Origin: Juglans regia
Lineage: Eukaryota; Streptophyta; Magnoliopsida; Fagales; Juglandaceae
NCBI RefSeq assembly: GCF_001411555.2
Contig: NC_049909.1
Location: forward strand, 1,240,001-1,304,000
Reading direction: 5' to 3'
DNA length: 64,000 nt
In this document: positions 46,501-56,657 of the stretch, piece after piece
How the letters are laid out: each line of letters starts with the position of its first letter
Numbering within the stretch: the first letter of the stretch is position 1
Made by a program: the position numbers and the translations under genes
The notes under the pieces: model-generated
The model's database searches: none
What the model saw: only the letters and a program-made list of their open reading frames with translations
Told to the model about the DNA's origin: nothing

Positions 46501-49500
46501 CATATTAAGGAAGATTTCATGAATCAAGCCAAGACACAAGACCAGACTTCATGTTCCTGATTGTTGACTATCATAATCTTTCCTTTTACTATAAATTATA
46601 TATTTCCTTGTATAGCTTTCCTTGTATAGCGTAATTTTGTATTTAGTCCACTTGCCTTACATAGTCTCTGGAACTTGTATATTTAATAGACAGAATACAT
46701 CAATCAAAGTGTGGTGTTTTTCCAGTACAACATGTGTGCAATATATTTTTCTATATCGTATCAGAGATGTCCTCACTCTAACGAGCAATCGATCCAAGAA
46801 CTACCAATGTCAGAACTACCAATGTCTTCTTCTTCCTTAGACTCTAACCCCCTTCGAGTCAATACCCAAACCATTTCTTCCTCTGAAAATGCCCTTATTG
46901 CTCTCAACATCATTGCACAAACTAATGAAAAACTCACCCTTTCCACCTTCCCTCAATGGAGAGCTCAGTTTGAAGCTCTACTCATTGGTTATGATCTCCT
47001 AGACTATGTCAATGGAGCTTTTCAATGTCCCTCCCTTGCTGGCACATCCTCTTCGGATCTCACTAAAACTTATTAGGTTCTCCAAGATAAACTCTTCTCA
47101 GTGCTATCATGGCCTCTACATCCACCACCATTACTCCTCTTATTGCTACCTCCAAAATCTCCCATGAGGCTTGAAAGAAGCTCAATCATATGTATGCTAG
47201 TAAATCTCGAACCCGTGCCATGCAACTTAAGGAAGAGCTTACCTTAATTCAGCGAGGGAATCACCTTATTCCCGATTACCTGCATGCTATAAGAGCTCTT
47301 GCTGACGAGATTGCCCTAACTGATCATCCCATCTTCGATGATGATCTCACCTTGTATGTCCTCAATGGACTTGGCCTTGATTTCAGGGTGATTGCAGCCC
47401 CAATTCATGCTCGGGAAAAAGAGCTTCATGATCTTCTTGTGGGTCATGAGAATTATCTCCGACGGCTGGAGAGTGCGAATCAACAACTTGTCGCTACTGC
47501 CAATTTTTCTCATCGGCAGAGGAACATGATGACCCCTCAGCATGGGTCTCAGTTTAAGGGATTCTTTAAGGCAAATGGGCCTCAGCGTTCCCAGGCCCCC
47601 CCTCACAACTCAGTAGGCTACACCAAGGACTCTAGAAAGCCCAACACTCATTCGGGCAGGTCCAATCAGCGACATTATCAACCAAAATGCTAGGTATGTG
47701 ATCAAATGGGCCACGCTGCTAAGTCCTGTCCTCAGTTGCATTCCTTTGAGGTAACTGTTAATTGTGCCTCTGCTACAAATCAAAATGAAAAAACAAATGG
47801 CTTCTTGATTCTGCAGCTTCTCATAACATTACTGGTGATCTGGCAAATTTATCCATTCGCTCTAAGTATGATGGAACAGATGAAGCCATTATTGGTGATG
47901 GGTCAGGTTTGGCTATCTCACAAATTGGTTCTTTGACTTTACATTCACCCACACGAAAGTTTATTTAACAAGATACATTGTGTGTTCCTAATATTAAAAA
48001 AAACCTCATTTCAGTTCATCATTTCACCACCCAAAATCATGTTTTTTCTTGAGTTTCACCCATCTTACTTTCTTGTGAAGGATCAAAATCACGGGGGCGA
48101 TCCTACTAAGAGGTGCATGTGAAAACGATGTCTACAATTTTCTGGAATCATTGGTGGCTTCCCCTTCTCAAATGGTTGCGTGTGTACATGAACGGACATC
48201 GATTGATGGATGGCACAAGCGTCTTGGCCACCCCTCTCTTAAAATTGTCCAACATCTTGTTAATTGTTTTTCTCTTCCTGTTAAATCCAATAAAATCACA
48301 TCATTGTGTGATTCATGTTCTATTAATAAAGCACATCAACAACCTTTTCGGTCCACATGTTTTCAAAGTCATGCTCCTCTTGCTCTTGTCTATACTGATG
48401 TTTGGGGGCCTGTTAATTGTACTGGTCTTGATGGTTCTCGTTACTATTTACTTTTGGTTGACCATTACACAAAATATATGTGGTTTTATTCTATGCCTAC
48501 AAAGTCGTGTGTTTGAAACATTTTTCCTCAATTCAAAGAACTGGTTGAAAAACGATTTTGAACAAAAATAAAAAGTCTCTACTCTGATAATGTGGAGAAT
48601 TCATCAGTCTTAAGCCTTTCCTTTCTCTTCATGTCATAAGTCACTACACCACAGCCCCTCATACACCTCGACAAGATCGGAGACACCGCCATCTTGTCAA
48701 AACTGGTCTCACCTTACTTCATGATGCCTCTCTTCCCTCTTTCATTTTGGCCTCATGTTTTTCAAACCGCCACCTATCTCATAAATCGAAAACCCACTCC
48801 CCTCTTTCAAAACTAAACCACCATTTGAGACCTTGTTTGGACAAAAGCCCAATTACCTCAAACTCAAAAAATTCGGCTGCTTATGTTACCCTCTTACCTG
48901 GCCTTATAACACTAATAAACTTCAGCCCAAGTCCATTTCCTGTGTCTTTGTTGGTTACTTCCAAACTCAGAATGCGTATAGGTGCTTGGACCCAAAAGCC
49001 TAGAGGCTTTATGCCTTTCGGCATGTCATGTTTGCGAAAGATCAAACCCATCCCCTCTTGAAATACCATGTTTCTTATCCTGGACCCTTGAACACAAAAC
49101 CCTCCCATTTTCCATTTTCTCGACATCCAGCAGCCACCTGCACTCATGTTGCCACTCCTGCCCTTTACTGCCTCAATGACTCCAGACAATGTCTCTGTCG
49201 CGATCGCAACACCTCCAGGTAATCCCTGTATCTCTTCCTCGTGATTTTTCGATTTTTCTAAACACTGATGCACACTCATTGTCAGCAATGTGTGACTCTT
49301 ATTTTTTGTTGTCGATTGATCCCACTCACTCAGAATCATCACCTCCCTCTCACAGCTCCCTTCCTCTACGAAAAACCCCTGTTTCCCAACTCACAGATCA
49401 CACACTATGGTTACTCGATCCATGAATAACATATTTAAACCTAAACAACACAACACAGTAACCAAACACCCTTTTACCGAAAGTCTTGAACCAACATGTG

Positions 49501-50762
49501 TGACCTAAGCCATTTTTTATCCTTACTGGAATGCGGTCATGTCTGATGAAATTACTGCACTTATTTGTCATGGGACTTGGGACTTAGTTCCCCCTCCATC
49601 ACAATGTCACCCCAGTAGGCTGTAAGTGGGTATTTCGGGTCAAGTGAAAAGTCGATGGCTCCCTTGATCGCTTCAAAGCCCGATTGGTTGCGAAAGGGTA
49701 TAACCAACGACCTGGGATAGATTACAAACAGACTTTTAGTTCGATTGTCAAACCAGCCACCATTCGATCTGTGTTAACTGTTGCTATTATGAAAGGGTGG
49801 ATTTTGGGCAAATGGATGTTAATAATGCATTTTTTTATGGTGAACTTACTGAGACTGTATATATGATACAACCTCCTGGTTTTAAAGACATGTCCAAACC
49901 AGATCATGTGTGCAGGTTACGCAAAGCCATTTATGGCCTTAAACAGGCTCCTCAGGCCTGGTATTCTGCTCTCAAGGAAGCCCTTCTTGCATTTGGTTTT
50001 CTTAACTCTAAGGCTGATTCCTCATTGTTCATTTATAGTTGTGATTCTATTACATGCTATTTTCTAGTTTATGTGGATGATCTGGTAATTACTGGGAAGG
50101 ATTCAAACTTTGTGAAGTCCATTATTCAGCAACTTAGGGCTAGGTTCTCTTTAAAGGATATGGGCACCCTTCATTATTTTTTGGGAGTGGAAGTCATTCC
50201 TACTCTTGAAGGCTAATTTTTGTCACAACATAAATATATTTGACTTCTTGTCCAAAACAAACATGGTTGGTGCGAATCTCTACTCCATTATCTACGAGTA
50301 CCTCTTTAACATTTCATGATGGTACAACTTTTGTTGATAGCACTGAGTTTCGTCGTGTAATTGGTGGTCTTCAATATCTTTACCTAACTCATCTTGATAT
50401 CTCATTTTCTGTTAATAAATTGTCTCAATTTATGCATAAGCCAACAACTACTCACTGGACAGCAGCCAAGAGACTTCTTCGCTAGCTCAAGCAAACCATA
50501 TTTCACAGCATTCATCTCAAGAAGTCCCCCCTCTTGGCTTTTCACAATCTACTCCGATGTTGATTGGGTTGGAAATCTTGATGATCGCACCTAAACCTTA
50601 GCCAACATCAGCTTCCTTGGCCCAAATCCCATCTCATGGAGCTCTAAGAAATAGCATGTTGTTGCTAGATCCTCCACGAAAGCTGAATATCGTGCCCTTA
50701 CCAATGCAACCTCGGAAACAATGTGGTTACTTACTCTTTTCCAGGAACTCGGAGTTTCCCTC

Positions 50763-50930
50763 TGTAGCGCTCCAATTGAAGACCAAAACCACATGACCTA
50801 TACTCCAAAAGGACAAGTGAATGATACAATGCCCCATTGGAACCTTATAAAGAGTAAGAACTTTTCCTTCCCAAGCAATGTGGGATCTCATTCACCATCT
50901 ACCCTTATCCTTATCATATGGGTTATCACA
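50763..50930 (-). repeat. TRIM LTR (3' in element orientation)
   Basis: 168 bp; it differs from its partner by scattered substitutions and a small indel around 50843. Preceded on the minus strand by the purine tract. Confidence 0.9.
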
Positions 50931-51018
50931 TTCTTACCCCCCTTAAATTCCCGACGTCCTCGTCGAGCCTGTCCATTGTAGGTGGCACTACTCAAGTCCC
51001 ATATTTCTGGTTGAGATA

Positions 51019-51031
51019 GGCTCTGATACCA
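51019..51031 (-). other. TRIM primer-binding site (tRNA-iMet)
   Basis: TGGTATCAGAGCC on the minus strand, complementary to the 3' end of plant initiator methionine tRNA, two bases after the LTR. Confidence 0.85.
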
Positions 51032-51033
51032 TT

Positions 51034-51205
51034 TGTAACGCCCCAATTGAAGACCCAAACTACATAGTCTATACTCCAAAAGGACTAGTCAATGATACAA
51101 TTGGAGCCCCATTGAAACCTTATAAAGAGCAAGAACTTTTCCTTCCCAAGCAATGTGAGATCCCATTCACCACCTACCCTTATCCTTATCATATGGGTTA
51201 TCACA
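51034..51205 (-). repeat. TRIM LTR (5' in element orientation)
   Basis: 172 bp, roughly 90% identical to the other LTR by eye, with TGTGATAACCC at its start and a TTACA end adjoining the primer-binding site. Confidence 0.9.
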
Positions 51206-51519
51206 CCCTCACATCCGCACCATCTCTTCTATGTGAAAACCTTGAAGCTACACATCTTAGGTTCAATCCGGTTCAACACTCACAGATGAAACATATTCAG
51301 ATTGACATTCACTTTGCCAAATCCCAAGTAGAGTTTGGAGAGTGTCACACATTTTTCATCCCTAAATTACCCGTTCGAACCTAATTTGATTGTTTGAATG
51401 GTAAATGACTACCATTAGTATTTAGGGGCAAAATTTTAATTTTCTCCCTAAAATTCATTTTTTGGAATGATTTTGATTTCTTAAAAAAAAAATATCCCAA
51501 AAGACATTTTTTGTGTATC

Positions 51520-52239
51520 TTCAAATGGTGAGGAAGAATCTACAGGCGACTAAATCCAAACGATAGATTTTTTAGTAATATCAAGACCATAACCTTATGC
51601 TAACTTAAGCATTAGAGGTATCCCATATTGGATACCCGAGTCCTTCTTTCTAGTTACAGGTTGTTAGAATGAAACAAGACGTACAAAAAACTGCATCAAC
51701 AATACTTTTTCAATACTAAACAATTAAAAAACCAAAAACTTGAAAAAGATAAAGATAGAAATAATAGTTTCTTCAAGTATGCTTTTAGAAATAAACTTTA
51801 TCTTCAAATATTCAACAATTAAATTTTGAAAGATAAATATTAGGGCACACCGCTAACATACTGAAAATTGCATCAACAATATCTTTTTAAAACTAAACCA
51901 TTAAAAAACATAAAATTTAAAAAAGATAAAGATAGATATAATAGTTTCTTAAAATAGATAAAATAATTTAATTTATCTAGAGTAGAAATGCGTATGTTCA
52001 GCTAGCTAGCAAGCATACGTATATAGTATGTACTCTACATATATATATATAGATCAATACGTAGTACTATCTAAGGTTGTTCATTTGGGTGCGAACTCGA
52101 ATACCTGTATTTACTTGGATTGGACCATGGGTGTCAAATGCGGTTCGGGTATTATCCCGGATTAACCCGGATAAGAACTTGGGCTGGTACACTGTGAGAT
52201 TCGGGTTTTTTGGAAATTCAATACCCGAATTATACCCGG
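51520..52239. other. Intergenic AT-rich DNA
   Basis: Two related blocks, about 51685-51775 and 51865-51955, share 'gcatcaacaatact/atct', 'aaactaaacaattaaaaa' and 'aaaagataaagatag', so this is an old tandem duplication of about 180 bp. 52080-52230 contains cgggtattaccc-like words that resemble the element at 53038-53583. No gene. Confidence 0.4.
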
Positions 52240-52490
52240 AATTACGACAGTGTGTCGTCAGCCTCGAGATCTGGATCTGCCCCTTCTGCAACCACTTCCC
52301 TCACTACTCCATGATCTCTGAGACCAATCATACTGGCGAGCTCTACGAGTAGTACACCATTGTGCACTATTTCCTCCAACAAAATCCGAACCCTCATTTA
52401 TGTCATTCTCCGCTCTTGCCTAGTATTTGTTCATGCTTGCATGATTGACGAGGAGATGATGTTCATTAAATCGACACTAAATCATGACAT
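52240..52490 (+). pseudogene. Sec23 (COPII coat) gene fragment
   Basis: The plus strand reads IWICPFCNHFP, HYSMISETN, GELY, then after a stop and a frame change YTIVHYFLQQNPNP and, in another frame, CMIDEEMMFIKSTL. This is the zinc-finger to trunk junction of plant Sec23, the COPII coat GTPase-activating subunit, in correct order. About 80 codons survive. The lack of an intron across it is compatible with either one exon or a processed fragment. Non-functional. Confidence 0.75.
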
Positions 52491-52598
52491 TGGAACAAGA
52501 TAAAAATCTCAAACCAAAATCCCCATAGCGTTTTTAGCACATATAGAACAATAAATCAAAGAGATAGAATGATTGAAAACAAAATGTGACTGTGTACA

Positions 52599-52659
<61 letters not shown>
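52599..52659. repeat. (GA)n microsatellite
   Basis: About 30 uninterrupted GA units; it generates the long serine/leucine ORFs on the minus strand here. Confidence 0.95.
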
Positions 52660-52661
<2 letters not shown>

Positions 52662-52860
52662 GGTTAAAGTTATAAATTCTTGAAGTTTCAAGAAGAGTAA
52701 ATTTACTCTCACCGATTGTTGGGTCCTGATTGAGTTTCGACATTTTTTTTTAATTTTTGTTTTACTTAGTGATTAAGAAAGTATTTTTTAATGATGTTGT
52801 AGATTTATTTTTTTCAAAAAAGATATAAGAATATAAAAATAATAGTAAAAATAAAAATGT

Positions 52861-52926
52861 ACTCTTATTGAGACCCATCTCATTATACACCTAAACTCTT
52901 ATTGAGACCCATCTCATTATACACCT
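52861..52926 (+). repeat. Exact 32-bp tandem duplication
   Basis: A 32-base unit beginning actcttattgagaccc occurs at 52861-52892 and 52895-52926, identical, with period 34. Likely a recent slippage event. Confidence 0.85.
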
Positions 52927-53037
52927 CGATAGGTGTAGCATTGCTCTTTCAAGTAACCGTAAAATTTATAAAAAGTAATCTCCCTCAAACACCATTTATG
53001 AGGTTTACATCCCATGAAATAGCGGCCAACCAGCTTA

Positions 53038-53583
53038 AGGGTGTCAATATGTGACACGATCCATTAACCCAACACGAACAGGACATAATAAAAGCTGATT
53101 AGGGTTTACTCTTAACGGGTTCGGGTCAAAACGGGTTGACCTGTTAAGACACAATAGCTTAACGGATTGATAACAGGTCAACCCGTTATGACCCGTTAAG
53201 AAAGTTAAAATTACAATTATACCCTTATACCTAAAAAATAAAATTGTTGAGATTTTAATTTCGATATTTTTATTGTTTAGATTGTAATTTTAGACTTGTA
53301 GTTAGTTTTATATTTTTTATAGATATTGTGATTTTAACATTTATATAAATTTATGTTAAACTTAACTAGATTAAAGAGGTTAATTTTAGGTTTGTTTCAA
53401 TCCATTTACATAAATAGGTCAAAACGGGTTGACACGACACGACCCGTTATGTTATTAGGTCGTGTTAGGGTTTGAGATTTTGACACGATAAGCTTAACGG
53501 GTCGGGTTAGGGTTGACCTATGTAGTATAATATACATGTCTTGACACGACACGAACACGACCCGTTAACACGATTTGACACCC
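53038..53583. mobile_element. 546-bp hAT-like non-autonomous element rich in GGGTTGAC
   Basis: Ends GGGTGTCAA and the inverse TTGACACCC, with near-perfect 8-bp flanks ccagctta (53030-53037) and ccagctac (53584-53591), a hAT-type duplication. The interior is full of cgggttgac, acgggtcg and gacacgac words and their complements on both sides of an AT-rich centre, giving a foldback. No ORF. Confidence 0.7.
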
Positions 53584-53591
53584 CCAGCTAC

Positions 53592-54331
53592 CATCAAATA
53601 AATAAAACAAAAAATCTTCACAACCTTCTAACACTCCATACTCCATATATTTTTTTTAATTTTTATTATTATTTTCTTTTATCAAATATTTATTATATAA
53701 ATAATGAATAAAAAATTTGAAAAAATTTAAAAAGAATAAACTCAAAAAAAAAAATATTAAAAAAATTTTAAAAATTTTAAAAATTAAAAAAAAATATGGA
53801 GTGTAGAGTGTGGTAGAGGTTGTATAGCAAAACTCTAAATAAAATATGCCCACAAACACCATTTTACGAGGTGTATACTCTTTGCACGAGGTACACATTG
53901 TTTGTTAAATAGCTAATGGATAATAATAGACTTACTATTCTCTTATTATTTTTTTTATTATTTTATAATATAGTTAAAACTTTTATATTTTTTATTATTT
54001 ATTTTGAAGTATTTTTTAACATTTTTAATCATTAAGAAAAAATTTAAAAAATATACAATTTCACTAATAGTCACTTCTTTAACTATTAAGTTAAAAAAAT
54101 AAAAAATAAAATAAAAGAAATAATAAATAAGTAGTAAGAAGTAGTAAATCTATCATTGTCCACAGTTAACCACACCAAAAAATGGTAATATGGATTCCCA
54201 TAACCCCAGTTGGGCCATCACCATCGTTGCTCATTTGATGCCCCGAGATATAAAACCTTGTTACTTTCATTTTCTCAGCGAAAGTCACAGAATACATATA
54301 TTCAATTGTTTATGTATTTTATTATAGGAAA
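53592..54331. other. AT-rich spacer
   Basis: Long A/T homopolymer stretches at 53640-53800; scattered words like the MITE family A interior at 53940-54130. No gene. Confidence 0.4.
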
Positions 54332-54708
54332 ATGATAGAGCCACCGCTGATGGCTCCCGCTGGGAGTTACCGCTGGCTCTATCATATGTTTTTTAATGTG
54401 TTTTTTTTATAATTATTTTTAAATAGATTTTTTTAACAATTTTAAATATTTAAAAAAAATAAAAAAATTTATAATATTATTAAAAAATACTTCCTTAATC
54501 ATGAAATAAAAAAAAAATTATTTTTTTTATTTTACTTCGTGATTAAGGAAATATTTTTTAATAATTTTTTTTACTTCATGATTAAAGAAGTGTTTTTTAA
54601 TAATATTTTAAATTTATTTTATTTTTTTAAAATATTAAAAAGTATTAAAAAAATTTCTATAAAAAATAACTGTAAAAAAAACACATCAAAACACACATGC
54701 TAGCATTA
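54332..54708. mobile_element. Palindromic AT-rich MITE, family A copy 3
   Basis: Left end atgatagagccaccgctga matches copy 2. The interior foldback is present (tttacttcgtgattaagg and inverse). The right terminal repeat has lost about 45 bases and ends catgctagcatt. Confidence 0.8.
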
Positions 54709-54870
54709 CTCTTTATTATATGCATGTAGGACGAGGCTTGAATCGGGATCTTTGGTAGACTTGACTATGGACGACACTGCCACAGTAAAGAAGTTTCGGA
54801 GCCGCCACCCCCTTGCCAAAACGTGAAGAGAATGAGATCGATGGTTGATGACAAAGTCGAGGACGAGTGC

Positions 54871-55125
54871 GACATGGAGGTTTGGGAGACGCTGAGAGCC
54901 AGAGCTTTTACTTGAGATCAACGATAAAATGTGCAAGATCAACGACAAATGTGCCTCGCACATTGCCCAAATGCTATATATATTTATACACACTACCGGC
55001 CAACTGCTATATATATTTATAGCAGTTGGGCAATGTGCAAGGCACATTTGTCGTTGATCTTGCACATGTTGTCGTTGATCTCAAGAAAAAGCTCTGGCTC
55101 TTAGCGTCTCCCAAACCTCCATGTC
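54871..55125. repeat. Long inverted repeat, two 105-bp arms, 45-bp loop
   Basis: The left arm 54871-54975 and right arm 55021-55125 are reverse complements with six mismatches in 105 (about 94%). The loop holds atatatatttat words and a second small hairpin (55001-55029). Within each arm the phrase gatcaacgacaaatgtgc occurs twice in tandem. No terminal repeats of a known transposon type. If transcribed it would fold into a long, nearly perfect double-stranded RNA. The arm sequence reads as open frame on the minus strand (54706-55065), hinting that the arms derive from a gene I cannot identify. Confidence 0.85.
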
Positions 55126-55649
55126 GTATATATATGTGTGCATAATTTGAAACCAAATGCATGCAATTGCAAGCCCCATAGATAAAATATATTTTTCGTC
55201 TAGACAAAATGGCAAGAATTAATGTATATAAACTAAGGATCGATCTAGTATCTCATTTGGATAAAAGCGGCACTATAAACTCAAACCCATGCATGATCCA
55301 TCCATCCATATTTGTTCTCCGTATGATGATCTCTCCATCTCTGCTAATTAATGATCTGCTCAAACTCAATCACCCAAATATAAAATTATATATCCTCAAA
55401 ATGGCGTACCTAGAAATATTTCATTATCTCTAAAATTCTTTCACTTCTTTATTTTTTTTTTTAATTTTTTGTGTGAGAAAACTTATTGATCTTTTTGGTT
55501 TGGTATAATTATTTTTTGAATTTTTGTTTGTTAACTCTTTTAAGTTTTAATTTGATTCAATTTTTTTCAAAGTTATATAAATTATTTTGTTTTTAGAGTT
55601 TTTTTAATAATGTTTGATTTAAGTTACAACTCGGAAAACCAAAACCACC
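55126..55649. other. Intergenic AT-rich DNA
   Basis: No recognised gene or repeat. The 55209-55433 open frame has no recognisable domain. Confidence 0.4.
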
Positions 55650-55652
55650 TTA

Positions 55653-56327
55653 GATCACTCCCAATGGATGTTTTAAAATACAATCTTCTTTAAAATATGA
55701 AGAATATTGATCATCAAAATAAGGATCCAATGGATGTTGTAAATCATCTTTATTTTCCAACTAGCTACAGTAACCCCGCTACATTTATAGATTACTGTTC
55801 ATGCATGTAAAACATTTTAAATTATTTCTCTATCCTTTGAATTTCCTTTTTCCCTTTATTCTAATTTTGTTTCAGCCTCTGCGTGGTATTGGCCAGTCAT
55901 AGTTGCTTATCTATTTGGATTTATCTGCTAGAGAATCCACTAAAGTGCATTGAAAACTGAAACTAGATTTCTCAATTTTTTCTATTTTATTTTATAAGTA
56001 ATTTAAAATAAGACATAATTTTTTCTCTATTTTTTTTTTGTTATATTTTGAATCAATGTTTAGTTTGATTTAAAATACAATATAATGATATGAGATTGTA
56101 TGTGAGGAGATATTGTAAATATTAAAAGATATGAAGATATTATTGATAGTTAGAGAAAATATTTTAAATGAATAAAAAATATTAAAAAGTATAATATTTA
56201 AATGATATGAAGAAAAAATAGATAAACTGATGTATGACATATTGTAAAAGTCAGTATATAAAATAGAAAAAATAAATTTTTATAATGTATTTTAAAAGAT
56301 AAGATAAATTATTCATTGTGAGTGCTC
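55653..56327. mobile_element. TIR element of about 675 bp, TTA target duplication
   Basis: The left end GATCACTCCCAATGGATG pairs with the inverse of the right end GAGCACTCACAATGAATAA, and TTA flanks both sides (55650-55652, 56328-56330), as in PIF/Harbinger-type elements. AT-rich interior with no ORF. It ends about 330 bases before the ATG of the sacsin-like gene. Confidence 0.65.
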
Positions 56328-56550
56328 TTAGTTCTTCCACCGGTGGATTCTCCTCCTAGCCTATTCCTTCGAAAGCGAAAAGGAGCGACCAAAGGTATCT
56401 AGTGGTCGTCGAATTGCGTTCCAAAGTTCCGCAAAGGCAGTTTTCGTACACCTTTTTTGCTTCCTTCGTCAATAAAGAGAAAGAAAAAAAATACTTTTTT
56501 TTTTCCTTGTTTGGGAAGTAAGCCTTCTTCGTAGAGGTTCCTGCTCGGCA

Positions 56551-56557
56551 CATAAAT
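56551..56557 (+). promoter_or_regulatory. Candidate TATA box of the sacsin-like gene
   Basis: cataaata lies about 100 bases before the chosen ATG. It sits in the short host-like stretch between the TIR element and exon 1. Prediction by position only. Confidence 0.35.
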
Positions 56558-56657
56558 ACGTGCTTCACACTATCTCTGACTACTTTCAGTACTACTCTCT
56601 GGCTATAATCTAAGATCTGGTGGTAATTGTGTGATTGTGCGTGTGTTTTGGGAAGGT

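Larger units (their letters stand above)
50763..51205 (-). mobile_element. Complete TRIM element (443 bp) inside copia RNase H
   Basis: Two direct terminal repeats with TG...CA ends (50763-50930 and 51034-51205) bracket a 103-bp core, with an exact 5-bp target duplication CCCTC at 50758-50762 and 51206-51210. On the minus strand the core starts with TGGTATCAGAGCC (51031-51019), a methionine-initiator tRNA primer-binding site, and ends with the polypurine tract AAGGGGGG next to the other LTR. It has no ORF, as expected for a terminal-repeat retrotransposon in miniature, which must borrow enzymes. Removing it rejoins copia RNase H coding. Confidence 0.92.
46562..51350 (+). mobile_element. Ty1/copia retrotransposon, 3' truncated, inactive
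   Basis: A 5' LTR-like stretch ends near 46755 and is followed by a primer-site word tatcagag (46760). The plus strand then reads gag (46809-47700; FPQWRAQFEALL, zinc knuckle CDQMGHAAKSC), protease (47800-48000), pre-integrase and integrase (48180-48600; WHKRLGHPSLK, DVWGPV), reverse transcriptase (49520-50220; [36 protein letters not shown]) and RNase H (50550-50760, then 51206-51345 after the TRIM). Stops and frameshifts are frequent. No 3' LTR is found: homology ends after IQIDIHFAK and CACTA sequence resumes. The gag and polymerase words resemble the Ale/Retrofit group; clade is inferred. Confidence 0.85.
45505..51519 (-). mobile_element. Non-autonomous CACTA element split by a copia insertion
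   Basis: The left terminus CACTAAAACGTAAAAGG (45505) is followed by ttttgggacgaaaa; the right side has the inverse tatcccaaaagacattttt ending near 51519 in a mutated gtgtatct. Both arms carry multiple gttcgaac/gttcaaa subterminal words (45690-46080 and 51375-51410), which ties them together. The left arm includes two tandem units of about 112 bp. A minus-strand coding tail lies at 46260-46500. Ty1/copia sequence fills 46562 to about 51350. Confidence 0.65.

Noticed and set aside
52509..52743. Serine/leucine-repeat ORFs on the minus strand
   Set aside because: Pure translation of the (GA)n microsatellite.
54706..55065. 119-codon minus-strand ORF over the hairpin
   Set aside because: It crosses one arm and the loop and has no recognised domain; kept only as a hint about the arm's origin.
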